Part shown: piece after piece, positions 41,932 through 50,463 of the stretch
How the letters are laid out: the number at the start of each line of letters is the position of its first letter
Numbering within the stretch: position 1 is the stretch's first letter
Assembly (NCBI RefSeq): GCF_009709555.1
Contig: NZ_WJBG01000120.1
Location: 62,001 to 126,000 of the forward strand
Direction: 5' to 3'
From: Streptomyces blattellae
Lineage (GTDB): Bacteria; Actinomycetota; Actinomycetes; Streptomycetales; Streptomycetaceae
Length of the DNA stretch: 64,000 bases
Made by a program: the position numbers and the translations under genes
The notes under the pieces: model-generated
What the model was told of the DNA's origin: nothing
The model's database searches: none
The model's input: the letters and a program-made list of their open reading frames with translations, nothing else

Positions 41932-42401
41932 CCCTCGATCGGGCACGCCCTACCTGCGAAAACAGCCAGCGGCCCGGATGAACCGGACGACGAAGACGAC
42001 CGGCAAGAGGCCGCGCAGCCAGTCCCGCGCGGCTGACGCAGGGCGGTGGTGTTGGTGACCACGTTGAGCGGCACCGCATAGTGCTCCGCCAGCACCTCGT
42101 GGGCGGGGAGCCGGGCGCCTTCACTCGCTCAGGCCCCGGGCCCGTCGCGTGGTGGGGCACCTTTGTGGGCGAGTGTCTGCCGGAGCGCCCCTGGCCCAGA
42201 ACTACCAGGAGGGCGTAGCCCCCGCCAGCACATAGTACGTGTGCGGGCCAGGCCGCTCCTACCTGCAAGTTTGCTGGTCAGCGGGTGATTTGACAGTCGC
42301 CGGATGTTCGTGCTCGCGCGCTGGAGTCTGCTGGTGTTGCCGTCACTACTGCCGTCAGCGGTCTACGCCGCCTGGGGAATTCCAGGAATTCCGAATGCGT
42401 G
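41932..42401. other. Gene-poor edge of the accessory island
   Basis: No intact gene is seen in this 470-base stretch. The minus strand around 42035-42122 contains a short GntR-like remnant. The rest has poor coding character and more A/T than the flanks, for example TTTGCTGGTCAGCGGGTGAT near 42272. Confidence 0.4.
42035..42122 (-). pseudogene. Possible remnant of a GntR helix-turn-helix
   Basis: The minus strand reads EGARLPAHEVLAEHYAVPLN, then VVTNTTALRQPRG, resembling the LPSERELAERYGVSRNTV helix-turn-helix of GntR proteins. There is a stop three codons before it and no further domain after. Only about 30 residues support this, so it could be chance. Confidence 0.3.
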
Positions 42402-42638
42402 TCAAGCGGCTTCGTCGTGCGGGGTGAGGCTGATGGTCAGGTCGGCGCCGAGAGCCTGAGCCAGGCGGCGCAGGAGGGGAAGCGTGGGCACGGTCCCGCC
42501 GCCTTCGAAGCGGGAGATCTGCGGCTGCTTCATCCCGCACCGCTCGGCCAGTTCGGCCTGGGACAGCCCGAGCTCGATGCGCCGGTCGTGGACAAGTTGC
42601 CCGAGCTCACGGGCGAGCACGGAAGGCGGGTCCTGCAT
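42402..42638 (-). CDS. XRE-family HTH protein (antitoxin-like)
   Basis: 78 residues. A Cro/C1-type helix-turn-helix covers most of it: LGQLVHDRRIELGLSQAELA, ERCGMKQPQISRFEGGGTVP, LPLLRRLAQALGADLTISL. The last strand (ADLTISLTPHDEAA) is typical of HigA-type antitoxins. It is third in a minus-strand trio, 14 bases after another XRE gene and behind a HigB-like toxin gene. It may neutralise the toxin or repress the operon. Confidence 0.82.
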   Translation of the reverse strand: MQDPPSVLARELGQLVHDRRIELGLSQAELAERCGMKQPQISRFEGGGTVPTLPLLRRLAQALGADLTISLTPHDEAA

Positions 42639-42652
42639 GGTTCCTCCCCGCC

Positions 42653-42991
42653 TCAGGCCGCTGGGGCGACGATGGTGACGGTGGGCTCGTCTCCGCCGGC
42701 GAGGTGCACGTCCACCGTGAGGTCCAGTGCGCGGGCCAGGCGCATGATGACCGCGATGGGCGGCAGCTCGGTGGCCGTCTCGATGCCTTCGATGTCCTCT
42801 ACGCCGACGTGCATGCGCTCGGCAAGGTCGGCCTCGCTCAGGCCCAGTTGCTTACGCCGGTCGTAGACGGCCTTGCCCAACGTCATGGCGAGGCCGGCCT
42901 CTTCGTAGACCCGGTCGTACTCGGGGTCAGCGTCCAGGTGTTCGCCCAGCAGTTGGCGGTGGCGACGGGTCCTCCATTCGCTGTGGTTCAT
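42653..42991 (-). CDS. XRE-family HTH protein, second (antitoxin-like)
   Basis: 112 residues. The N-terminus (EWRTRRHRQLLGEHLDADPE, YDRVYEEAGLAMTLGKAVYD) is helical. The helix-turn-helix is RRKQLGLSEADLAERMHVGV, then EDIEGIETATELPPIAVIMR. The end (ALDLTVDVHLAGGDEPTVTI) forms strands as in MqsA/HigA-like antitoxins. It starts inside the stop of the toxin gene (ATGA overlap), so toxin and antitoxin are translated together. It is the likeliest cognate antitoxin. Confidence 0.85.
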   Translation of the reverse strand: MNHSEWRTRRHRQLLGEHLDADPEYDRVYEEAGLAMTLGKAVYDRRKQLGLSEADLAERMHVGVEDIEGIETATELPPIAVIMRLARALDLTVDVHLAGGDEPTVTIVAPAA

Positions 42992-43371
42992 CGGTTCTCC
43001 TTGAGGTCGCGGCTGTAGAGGTCGTGTTCGGCGGCGGCTTCATGCTCTGCCTCGCACAATCGCTGTGCGGCGTGGGCGCGGTCCACTTCGGCCTGCTCGC
43101 GCATCTTGGTCTTGCGGAACACGGTGAGCAGCACGACACGTCGGCCGGGCGCCAGCCAGTAGGTGATCCGCTGATGGGCATCACCCAGGCGGAAGCGCAG
43201 CTCGCGGAGCTTGCCGCCCAAGTGGCGGGAGTGCGGTTCGTCGAGCGTGGTGGGCTGCTCGGCCAGCAGGTCGGCGACGCGTTCGGCCTGCTTGTAGTGA
43301 TGGGCGGGAATGTTCTCCAGCCACAGCCGCACCTCCGGCTCGATCTCGATCGAGTACCGCTCGCTGTCCAT
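42988..43371 (-). CDS. HigB/RelE-like toxin (phage-derived Gp49 family)
   Basis: 127 residues. RYSIEIEPEVRLWLENIPAH, AERVADLLAEQPTTLDEPHS, RHLGGKLRELRFRLGDAHQR and ITYWLAPGRRVVLLTVFRKT follow the Gp49/HigB-like pattern, including conserved LRELR and the FRKT basic strand. Toxins of this family cut mRNA on ribosomes. The C-terminal 30 residues are an acidic/basic helix (REQAEVDRAHAAQRLCEAEH). It precedes two XRE genes, the toxin-first order of higBA. An A/T-rich dyad spans its start codon. Confidence 0.82.
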   Translation of the reverse strand: MDSERYSIEIEPEVRLWLENIPAHHYKQAERVADLLAEQPTTLDEPHSRHLGGKLRELRFRLGDAHQRITYWLAPGRRVVLLTVFRKTKMREQAEVDRAHAAQRLCEAEHEAAAEHDLYSRDLKENR

Positions 43372-43389
43372 ATCGCTGATGATATATGG
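43368..43389. promoter_or_regulatory. Operator-like dyad at the toxin gene start
   Basis: CCATAT (43368-43373) and ATATGG (43384-43389) flank a 10-base centre; the whole patch is unusually A/T-rich for this DNA. It overlaps the toxin ATG and its upstream promoter position. XRE antitoxins commonly repress their own operons at such sites. Confidence 0.45.
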
Positions 43390-44091
43390 CACGGGGTGCG
43401 AGAGCGCGACTTCGTAGTTCAGGTCGTGTGCCGTCGCCGCGATCGCAGCTACTCCAGCGTCGCGCACCCCCGTACTCCCCCTTCGTCCTGATGCCACGGC
43501 GCCGCCCGCAAACCAGCGGCAACCGGCCGGGGCGGCGCAGGGCCGGCTTCTTTCGGCAGGATCGGGCCCGAGCGGGAGAGGCAGCGTGCGGCCGGGCTGG
43601 CGCGTCGCCCAGTCTGGCGGCGCGGGGGCCGGGCGGGAGGGGGCGGTCTGCCACGGGCGGCCGGGAGCTCGCTCCCCGCCTGAGGCGACGCCGGCCACCG
43701 CCTTCGGTGAGCCCGGCGAGGGATGTTGAGGGTCGGCCCCCTGGCCGTCCCTGTGCCTGCGATCCGGCCGTAGGACGGTCGTAGGCGACAACTTGCTGTG
43801 CGACGCGCAAGGGCTCCACCCCCACAACATGCGCCTGACGGCACCAGGTTGGGCCCAGCTCGCGCCTGGGTCCGGCCGTCTACCGGCACCTCGCGCAGGC
43901 CTCGGCTGCTCGCCCGACGGCGCGTCGGTCGGCGATGTTCGGCCGGTTCAGACGGGCGGACGCCGCCTTGAACCTCCAGCGCCAGGCCATCGACACTCTC
44001 GACACCGTCATCGGCCCGGCGGAAGCCCCCGACGACCCGCCCATCACAGCCGTCGTCCGCTGACGTTGCCGTCATCGTTGCCGTCAAAAGC
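43390..44091. other. Long stretch without an intact gene
   Basis: About 700 bases between the toxin-antitoxin promoter and a terminator. Several overlapping frames exist on both strands but none has a recognisable domain or convincing start. One short frame near the right end (43935-44063) looks like a protein C-terminus and is listed separately. The stretch is probably degraded accessory DNA. Confidence 0.4.
43935..44063 (+). CDS. Short frame, possible C-terminal remnant
   Basis: 42 residues: MFGRFRRADAALNLQRQAID, then TLDTVIGPAEAPDDPPITAV. It has helical character and an acidic end, and it is followed 28 bases later by a strong terminator. No clear ribosome-binding site precedes the ATG. 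It may be the tail of a deleted gene or a small protein. I do not recognise it. Confidence 0.25.
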   Translation: MFGRFRRADAALNLQRQAIDTLDTVIGPAEAPDDPPITAVVR

Positions 44092-44133
44092 CAGGATGCC
44101 CCTTTCTCCGTCACCCGGGAAAGGGGCATCCTG
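44092..44133. terminator. Strong terminator with T-run
   Basis: CAGGATGCCCCTTTC (44092-44106) pairs perfectly over 15 bp with GAAAGGGGCATCCTG (44119-44133), followed by TTT on the plus strand and GCTTTTG on the minus strand. It ends the toxin-tip/immunity transcript (minus strand, stop at 44164) and could also act on plus-strand transcription. Confidence 0.85.
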
Positions 44134-44163
44134 TTTCACTCTACGAGAGCATCTATGGGCGAG

Positions 44164-44502
44164 TTAGCTTTCACCCAGGAATTGCAAGACTCCTTCGGGT
44201 CCGCCCGATTCGATAATCCCCTTGAAGGAATCCAACATCGCCGCCAGACCGCCCTCGGGAATTATCACGAGATCGGGGCACTGGAAATACACCCCTCCGG
44301 AGCATTCCCCAGTCTCCCGCCAGCGATTCATCACCTGCTCGATCGCGCGCAGCGTCATGAATGTGGCGCTCCATCGCGTCCCATCCGGAAGGCAGAGTTC
44401 TGCGTCGACGTTTTCGACAGATTCCTTGTCGTCCTCTGCACCCAACATGAAGAGCGCACTGAACTGCTGGTTCTCTACACGGTAGAGAGGGTCACTGGCC
44501 AT
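44164..44502 (-). CDS. Presumed immunity protein for the adjacent toxin tip
   Basis: 112 residues, cytoplasmic, acidic: YRVENQQFSALFMLGAEDDK, VENVDAELCLPDGTRWSATF, MTLRAIEQVMNRWRETGECS, GGVYFQCPDLVIIPEGGLAA. I do not know the family name, but size, acidity and position fit an immunity protein. It starts inside the 3' end of the toxin-tip frame (11-base overlap), the standard order toxin then immunity, so it would be made together with it. A strong terminator follows its stop. Confidence 0.6.
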   Translation of the reverse strand: MASDPLYRVENQQFSALFMLGAEDDKESVENVDAELCLPDGTRWSATFMTLRAIEQVMNRWRETGECSGGVYFQCPDLVIIPEGGLAAMLDSFKGIIESGGPEGVLQFLGES

Positions 44503-45538
44503 AGAGCTGATTCAGCCTCGCAATCACCTTGGATTCGTTCGCCTTGTCAGATTCCCCCACGATCTGAATCCCGCCATCGACGTTCCGGAAGAACAGGCGA
44601 CCGCCGTTCCTTCCTCGCGCATAGGTGACATCCGTTCCAGCCAAAGCCCTGCTCCCAAGTCCCGGATTCATGTTTCCGCGAGACAGCTGCTGGAACAGGC
44701 TATCCAGATCCGCCTGAACCTTCTGATTCTTCCCTGCCTGGTCCGAGAGCACCGCGGGGTCCTCGGCGTCGGTCTCGCAGGAGGAGATCTCCCCGGAGAG
44801 CACACCGGGGCTGGTCGGCGGCGCCGGAACGCCGACGTAGTCCACGGACAGCACCGCGTCGTTCCTGAACCGCTTCCACGCCGAGGTGTTGGTCTCGTCG
44901 TGCGCCTTGAGCATCAGGGTCAGCCGGGAGAACTTGCCCGCCGCGAAACTCCGTACCGTCGAGGTCAGGTTCTCGTTGGTCTCGTCCGGGTTGTCGTTGA
45001 ACTCGATCGGCGCGTCCGGTGAGTCCGGGTCGCACAGCGACCCACGGCCCGCCGACACATTACGGTCGACCATCAGATCGAGGTGTTTCGGCCTTGAGGA
45101 CCACGTCGTGGACGACGAGATGTTGTTCGTGCGCACCAGATCCACTACGCGCGGATCGCACTGGAACGCCCACGGCTCCGTCACCCGGAAGGTCGCGTCC
45201 ACCACCCGCTTGCCCTTGAGGCTGGCCGGAGAGAACTCGAAATACAGCCGCTGCACATACCCCGGGCCGCAGTAGTAGCCGTTCCAGGTACCGCACTTGC
45301 CCACGCCCCTGCCCAGGCCGTCCTCGGCGTTGCTCCAGCCGTACGACTCATAGCCGTCACTGCGCAGCAGAGTGCGCTCCGACTCGTTCCAGGTGACGGT
45401 CGGGTCGATGTAGAGCGGGAACGCGGAGGTGTCGGTCCCGGACAGCATGGCCGCGTCCGGGACCACGGTCAGCGTGTCCTCAGTGACCTCCACATCCATG
45501 GTGGCCACGGTGTCGGCCGGTCCGCCCCCGACCGCACG
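44492..45538 (-). pseudogene. Truncated polymorphic toxin: secreted-protein segment fused to a C-terminal toxin tip
   Basis: The open frame has no proper start; it is blocked by a stop near 45555 and its first recognisable residues are RAVGGGPADTVATMDVEVTE. The next 240 residues (FPLYIDPTVTWNESERTLLR, GKRVVDATFRVTEPWAFQCD, SSSTTWSSRPKHLDLMVDRN) match a beta-rich DNRLRE-like module of giant Streptomyces secreted toxins. At about ETDAEDPAVLSD it jumps straight to a small C-terminal domain (LFQQLSRGNMNPGLGSRALA, then YARGRNGGRLFFRNVDGGIQ, IVGESDKANESKVIARL), which resembles a compact RNase-type toxin tip. The RHS/repeat middle is absent. No signal peptide remains, so it is a relic, perhaps still making the tip. 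Confidence 0.6.
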
Positions 45539-45541
45539 CGA

Positions 45542-45573
45542 AAGTCCCGCCCCTCACACACGGGGCGGGACTT
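45542..45573 (-). terminator. Terminator after the first streptogrisin gene
   Basis: AAGTCCCGCCCC (45542-45553) pairs perfectly with GGGGCGGGACTT (45562-45573) around an 8-base loop, with TTTCGC following on the minus strand. It lies 22 bases beyond the protease stop. The broken toxin frame begins right after it. Confidence 0.85.
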
Positions 45574-45594
45574 CACGGAGAAGCGACGAAACCG

Positions 45595-46677
45595 TCAGCC
45601 GATTTCCGTGCCCGTGGCGGACAACGCCTCGGTGACCGGCTGGAAGAAGGTCTCGCCGCCGGAGGTGCAGTCGCCGCTGCCGCCGGAGGTGAGGCCGATC
45701 GCCTGGTCGCCGGAGAACAGGGAGCCGCCGCTGTCGCCGGGCTCGGCGCAGACGTCGGTCTGGATCAGGCCGTTGACGATGTCGCCGTTGCCGTAGTTCA
45801 CGGTGGCGTCCAGGCCGGTGACCGTGCCGTCGTGCACCTGGGTCGTCGAGCCGCTGCGGGTGACCTCCATGCCGACGGTCGCCTCGGAGGCACCGGCGAT
45901 GGCCTGCGAGGAGCCGTTGTAGAGGTTGACCTCGCTCGGGTGCTCGACGTCGCCGGTGTACTTGACCAGGCCGTAGTCGTTGTCCGGGAAGCTGGAGACA
46001 TCGTTGGTGCCCAGCTCGTTGCCGTCCGAGTCCTGCCAGTTCGTGATGGCATCGGTGCAGTGACCGGCGGTCAGGAAGTACGGCTCGCCGTCCTTGACCA
46101 CGTTGAAGCCGAGCGAGCAGCGCCCGCCATCACCGGTGATGGCGTCGCCACCCGCGATGAAGGGCTTGAACTCTCCCTCGGTGCGCTTGAGTTCGGCCGT
46201 GCCGCCGAGCCCGTCGACGACCTTGGTCAGCTGGGCCAGCTCGGCCTTGGAGACCGTGCGGTCGGCGGTGACGACGACCTTGTTGGTGGCCGGGTCGGTC
46301 ATCCAGGACGTACCGGGGATGGTCGCGTCCTGCTTCAGGGTGGCCCGGGCGCTGTTGAGTTCGGCGAGGGAGTTCGCCACGACTCTGGCCTCGGCGCCGG
46401 CTTCCTCGACGGTCTGAGCGGCGGCCTCGTCGAGCACGTTGACGACGAGGTTCTGCTTTCGCGCGTCGTAGTAGGTGCCGGCCGCGTCGGTGCCGAGTTC
46501 CTTGCCCAGCGTCGAGGCGAGCTTTCCGGCCGCCGTTACCGAGAGGGTCCCGGGCGCGGAGCCCTCCGTACTTTCGCTGGCGTTCGCAGTCTGCAAGGTG
46601 ACACCCGCGGCGACGAGTGCGGCGATGCCCGCACCTGCCACGACTGTCCGCCGCCTGGGTATGCGTCGGTGCTTCAA
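45595..46677 (-). CDS. Streptogrisin-type serine protease (S1E), secreted
   Basis: 360 residues as pre-pro-enzyme. The start is the TTG at 46677 ([20 protein letters not shown]) directly behind AGGAGGACGTGAG. The signal peptide ends at TANAS. A propeptide of the alpha-lytic type (about 37-165) contains [20 protein letters not shown] and [20 protein letters not shown]. The mature protease has H in FLTAGHC, D in [12 protein letters not shown] in [12 protein letters not shown], with cysteine pairs in RCSLGF/GHC and GDCTSGG. Family members digest protein outside the cell and activate other secreted enzymes. A terminator follows. The second streptogrisin gene is 3 kb away on the same strand. Confidence 0.93.
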   Translation of the reverse strand: MKHRRIPRRRTVVAGAGIAALVAAGVTLQTANASESTEGSAPGTLSVTAAGKLASTLGKELGTDAAGTYYDARKQNLVVNVLDEAAAQTVEEAGAEARVVANSLAELNSARATLKQDATIPGTSWMTDPATNKVVVTADRTVSKAELAQLTKVVDGLGGTAELKRTEGEFKPFIAGGDAITGDGGRCSLGFNVVKDGEPYFLTAGHCTDAITNWQDSDGNELGTNDVSSFPDNDYGLVKYTGDVEHPSEVNLYNGSSQAIAGASEATVGMEVTRSGSTTQVHDGTVTGLDATVNYGNGDIVNGLIQTDVCAEPGDSGGSLFSGDQAIGLTSGGSGDCTSGGETFFQPVTEALSATGTEIG

Positions 46678-46952
46678 CTCACGTCCTCCTGTGGGGGGTC
46701 GGCCCGAAAGGCTGTGGGGGCCTCGCGAACCGGAAGGCATACGGCGCGGTGGACGGCGTACAACAAAAGCCGTGTCCGTACCGGTTGAACGACGTTCACT
46801 ATCCCGAGACTCACAGGGGGCACACAAGGTCGACTTCCGGACGCGCGTAGAACGCGGTTGCGCGCCCCCTCGCTTTGACCGTGCACAGTCACGACACGCA
46901 TCTTCGCGCTGCAAACACTGCGCGCGAGTGACTCATCACGATGGGGTGAGGT

Positions 46953-47867
46953 CTACTCCTGTCTTGAATTCGACCCTTGCCGATCCGGATCCAAGCGGGA
47001 TGCGGCGAGCGGCAGTTGCTCCTGCGCCGGTTGTGGGGCCACCGCCGCCGGAGCCACTGCCGGGGCCACCGCCGGAGCCACAGGAGCCGCAGGAGCAACC
47101 GGCGCCTGGCCCGGCGCCTTCTCCAAGAAGCGCAGCAGCTCCACCGGAATGGGCAGCACGAGCGTCGAGTTCTTCTCGGCGGCGACCGCCATCACCGTCT
47201 GGAGCAGCCGCAGTTGCAGGGCGGAGGGCGTGTCCGCCATCTGCTCGGCGGCCTCCGCGAGCTTCTTCGACGCCTGGAGCTCGGCGTCCGCGTTGATGAC
47301 GCGGGCCCGCCGCTCCCGGTCGGCCTCCGCCTGCCGGGCCATGGAACGCTTCATGGTCTCGGGCAGCGACACGTCCTTGATCTCGACGCGGTCGATCTGC
47401 ACGCCCCAGCCGATCGCCGGGCTGTCGATCATCAACTCCAGGCCCTGGTTGAGCTTTTCGCGGCTGGACAGCAGATCGTCCAGATCGCTCTTGCCGATGA
47501 TGGAGCGCAGCGAGGTCTGGGCCATCTGCGAGACCGCGAAGCGGTAGTCCTCGACCTTCACGACGGCGTCCGACGCGTCGACGACCTTGAAGTAGACCAC
47601 GGCGTCCACCCGCACCGTGACGTTGTCCCGGGTGATGCCCTCCTGCGCCGGCACGGGCATCGTCACGATCTGCATGTTGACCTTGCGGAGCTTGTCCACG
47701 CCGGGAATGATCATCGTCAACCCGGGTCCGCGCACATCGGACTTCAGCCTGCCGAGCCGGAACACCACACCGCGTTCGTACTGTTTGACGACCCGCGCCG
47801 CCGACAGCACGTACACCACTCCGACAGACGCGAGCGAGACGCCCGCCGCCACCAGCTCCTCGACCAT
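46953..47867 (-). CDS. SPFH/Band 7 slipin-type membrane protein
   Basis: 304 residues. One N-terminal membrane hairpin (VAAGVSLASVGVVYVLSAAR) precedes the SPFH domain: VVKQYERGVVFRLGRLKSDV, RGPGLTMIIPGVDKLRKVNM, QEGITRDNVTVRVDAVVYFK, LRSIIGKSDLDDLLSSREKL, IKDVSLPETMKRSMARQAEA. The coiled-coil region (DRERRARVINADAELQASKK) drives oligomer formation. The C-terminus has a Val/Ala/Pro repeat (APVAPAAPVAPAVAPAVAP). Slipins form large membrane microdomain scaffolds, often with a NfeD partner; none is adjacent. The ATG at 47867 is used. It is divergent from an alpha/beta hydrolase. Confidence 0.9.
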   Translation of the reverse strand: MVEELVAAGVSLASVGVVYVLSAARVVKQYERGVVFRLGRLKSDVRGPGLTMIIPGVDKLRKVNMQIVTMPVPAQEGITRDNVTVRVDAVVYFKVVDASDAVVKVEDYRFAVSQMAQTSLRSIIGKSDLDDLLSSREKLNQGLELMIDSPAIGWGVQIDRVEIKDVSLPETMKRSMARQAEADRERRARVINADAELQASKKLAEAAEQMADTPSALQLRLLQTVMAVAAEKNSTLVLPIPVELLRFLEKAPGQAPVAPAAPVAPAVAPAVAPAAVAPQPAQEQLPLAASRLDPDRQGSNSRQE

Positions 47868-47956
47868 CACGGCCCCCCAGGGTCCGAATCGGGCGCACAG
47901 GGTGTGTACTTCGACGGTAACTCCGGGGGCTCGCGTTGGGGAGACGGAGGACACAG

Positions 47957-48841
47957 GTGGTCGACGGCGTACGGATGCGGGACGGCCGATGGCTGGCGGT
48001 GGCGGAGCGGGGAGACCCGGACGGCACGCCGGTGGTGCTGCTGCACGGCACCCCGGGCTGCCGGCACGGCACGGTGCCGGAGGACGTCCTCACCGCGCGC
48101 CCCGGCGTGCGGTTCATCTCCTACGACCGTCCCGGCTACGGCGATTCGGACCGCCGGCCGGGACGCCGGGTGGCCGACGCGGCCCGGGACGTGGCCGAGC
48201 TGGCGGACGCCCTGGGCCTCGACCGGTTCGCCGTACTCGGCCGATCGGGCGGCGCCCCGCACGCGCTGGCCTGCGCGGCGCTGCTGCCGGCGCGGGTGCG
48301 GCGGACGGCGGCGCTGGTGTGTCCCGCGCCGCCGGACGCCGGGGGGCTGAGCTGGTTCGACGGCATGGCGCCCTCGAACGTCGAGGACTTCACCCGGGCG
48401 CTCACCGACCCGCTGGACTTCGCCGACCGGCTGGCCTCCCGCGCCGCCGCCATCCGCAGCGATCCGGCCCAGCTGCTGGTCTCCCTCCGCGACGGGCTCA
48501 CCGACTCCGACCGGCGGATCATCTCCGACCCGGCGATCAGCGACATGCTGCTGCGCGACTACCGCGAGTCGCTGCGCACCTCGGCGTACGGCTGGCTCGA
48601 CGACGACCTCGCCCTGCTCAGCAGCTGGGGCTTCGACCCGGCGGTCATCACCCGGCCGGTGCTGCTGTGGCACGGCGCCCTGGACACCTTCTCCCCCGTG
48701 GGCCACTTCAAGTGGCTCGCGGACCGCATCCCCCGGGCCCGGCCCGTCCTGGAACCGGACACCGGCCACTTCGGGGCGCTGAAGGCGCTGCCCGCCGTAC
48801 TGGACTGGCTGTGCGCCACACCGGCGTCCGGGGCCTCATGA
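47957..48841 (+). CDS. Alpha/beta-fold hydrolase
   Basis: 294 residues. VVLLHGTPGCRHGTVPEDVL gives the oxyanion loop; the nucleophile Ser is in VLGRSGGAPHALACAALLPA (G-R-S-G-G); the acid is in VLLWHGALDTFSPVGHFKWL and the His in EPDTGHFGALKALPAVLDWL. A cap domain lies between (about 135-210, FDGMAPSNVEDFTRALTDPL). Substrate unknown; the family includes esterases and epoxide/haloalkane hydrolases, but halide-binding Trp residues are not obvious. The GTG at 47957 follows GGAGG with good spacing; an upstream TTG at 47936 is less likely. It is divergent from the slipin gene. Confidence 0.88.
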   Translation: MVDGVRMRDGRWLAVAERGDPDGTPVVLLHGTPGCRHGTVPEDVLTARPGVRFISYDRPGYGDSDRRPGRRVADAARDVAELADALGLDRFAVLGRSGGAPHALACAALLPARVRRTAALVCPAPPDAGGLSWFDGMAPSNVEDFTRALTDPLDFADRLASRAAAIRSDPAQLLVSLRDGLTDSDRRIISDPAISDMLLRDYRESLRTSAYGWLDDDLALLSSWGFDPAVITRPVLLWHGALDTFSPVGHFKWLADRIPRARPVLEPDTGHFGALKALPAVLDWLCATPASGAS

Positions 48842-49117
48842 CCCGGCCGGCGGCACCTCATCCCCCGGCCGCTCGATGCGGGCGCCGCGCATCAGGTCCA
48901 TGACCCGTTCATGACTGTCGCCGACCGCGTGTGACGGGCCCGTACCGTCCTCCCTGCCAGAGGGCACTTGTGCGGCCCGGCGTGGTCGGTCCGCTCGCCG
49001 GGCCCCGTCACACGGGACGAGGCAGGACTCCACCCCGACCACGAGGTGCCGCGAGCCACCGTTGACGATCTCCACCCGGCAGGCCGGATTTCAGCGGGCC
49101 GAGCCCTGCTGACCGTC

Positions 49118-49152
49118 CATCCCGCATCCCACATCCCACATCCGACATGCCG
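49118..49152. repeat. 7-base tandem repeat
   Basis: CATCCCG, CATCCCA, CATCCCA, CATCCGA and CATGCCG follow one another, five units of seven bases. The array is in non-coding DNA. Confidence 0.8.
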
Positions 49153-49237
49153 ACCTCCCGCCGAGCGCGTGCTGCACTTTTCGCCCGTACTGGGCCTGGC
49201 CGAACACGGCCCCGAGCGCGGACGCGAGCAGAGTGTC

Positions 49238-49267
49238 CAGCGGATTCCAGCGGATTCCAGCGGATTC
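49238..49267. repeat. 10-base tandem repeat
   Basis: CGGATTCCAG occurs at 49241 and 49251, with a partial third unit at 49261 and a preceding CAG. It is in non-coding DNA. Confidence 0.8.
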
Positions 49268-49560
49268 ATCTACATCAGCCGCAGCCGCCACGGCTGTCAG
49301 CCGCCTCGCCGGTCACGTTCGACCGCACGATCTCCCGCAGCTTCACGCGGCACCACGAACAGCAACGGACGTCGCCCCACCCGCCGTTGCCGGTCGTCGA
49401 TTTCCAACTGCCGTTCCCCTCCCACGGGTTCCCGACGCACGATAGCGAGCCCCCGCACGCGGGTGCGTGGGGGGCTCACCTGCTGCTGACCGCGGTCGGG
49501 CCGTGCGGGTGCCGGTGGTGCAGGCCGGCTGTGCAAACCCGCCGAACGGCCTAGAACGGC

Positions 49561-50463
49561 CTAGTAGACACTGACGCCGTAGGCGCTCAGGGCCTCGGTG
49601 ACCGGCTGGTAGAAGGTCGTGCCGCCGGAGGAGCAGTTGCCGCTGCCGCCGGAGGTCAGACCGTACGCGGTGCCGTTGCTGCCGTAGAGCGGGCCGCCGG
49701 AGTCGCCGGGCTCGGCGCAGACGTTGGTCTGGATCAGGCCGTTGACGATGTCGCCGCCGCCGTAGTTGACGGTGGCGTTCAGGGCGGTGACGCGGCCGGT
49801 GTGCGTGCCGGTGGTGGAGCCGTCACGGATGACGCTGGTGTTCACGCTCGGCGTGGCCGCGCGGGTGATGTCGACGCCGTTCGCGGTGCCGGGCCTGCTG
49901 ACGGACCCGGAGTACTGCACGATGCCGTAGTCGTTGCCCGGGAAGCTGGAGCCGGTGGTCGAGCCGATGACCGAGGTGTGCCCCGAGTTGGACCACCAGG
50001 TGCCGGCGCCGTCGGTGCAGTGACCGGCGGTCAGGAAGTACTGGGTGCCACTGCTGTTCTGGACGTTGAAGCCGAGGGAACACCGCCAGCTACTCGCATA
50101 GATGGCGTCGCCGCCCTGGATGTACTTCTGGAACGTGCCCGCGGTCTCCTTGATCGTGAGCGCGGAGGCGTTGGCGCCGGCCGTCTGCTTGATCTTGGCT
50201 ATCTCGGCCTCGGAGACCGTGCTGTCGACGGTGACGACGACCCGGTTGGTCTTCGCGTCGACGGCCCAGGCGGTGCCCGGGATGTCAGCCTTGAGCACCG
50301 AGGAGCCGGCGCTCTTGAGCTGGGAGGCACTGAATGTGGCGGGGTCGGCGGCGTTCGCGTTGGGGATCGCGATCGCGGCCGCGGCCACGAGACCGGTACT
50401 GACGGCGATCAGCCGGGTCCGTCTCTGCAGGCCGTTGCGGGGGGTGGTGCGCTCGATCCTCAC
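49561..50463 (-). CDS. Streptogrisin B-type serine protease (S1E), secreted
   Basis: 300 residues. It starts at the GTG at 50463 ([20 protein letters not shown]) behind GGAGGAACG. The signal peptide ends at IPNANA, a short propeptide follows ([20 protein letters not shown], then [19 protein letters not shown]), and the mature enzyme begins near [20 protein letters not shown]. The triad is H in FLTAGHC, D in [12 protein letters not shown] in [12 protein letters not shown]. The end [20 protein letters not shown] and AYGVSVY is nearly identical to S. griseus protease B. It should digest external protein with chymotrypsin-like preference. It is a paralogue of the gene at 45595-46677 but has a shorter propeptide. 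Confidence 0.95.
   Translation of the reverse strand: MRIERTTPRNGLQRRTRLIAVSTGLVAAAAIAIPNANAADPATFSASQLKSAGSSVLKADIPGTAWAVDAKTNRVVVTVDSTVSEAEIAKIKQTAGANASALTIKETAGTFQKYIQGGDAIYASSWRCSLGFNVQNSSGTQYFLTAGHCTDGAGTWWSNSGHTSVIGSTTGSSFPGNDYGIVQYSGSVSRPGTANGVDITRAATPSVNTSVIRDGSTTGTHTGRVTALNATVNYGGGDIVNGLIQTNVCAEPGDSGGPLYGSNGTAYGLTSGGSGNCSSGGTTFYQPVTEALSAYGVSVY

Larger units (their letters stand above)
48842..49560. other. Gene-poor stretch with short tandem repeats
   Basis: No confident gene is seen in 719 bases. The minus strand has a few short frames with partly protein-like composition (for example MEIVNGGSRHLVVGVESCLV near 49070) but none with a known domain. Two microsatellites are present: CATCCCR-type 7-base units at 49118-49152 and CGGATTCCAG 10-base units at 49238-49267. 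Confidence 0.4.

Noticed and set aside
43798..43834. tRNA or attachment site beside the accessory island
   Set aside because: The stretch was inspected for a cloverleaf and a TTC loop; no acceptor stem pairs and no CCA-adjacent structure could be drawn.
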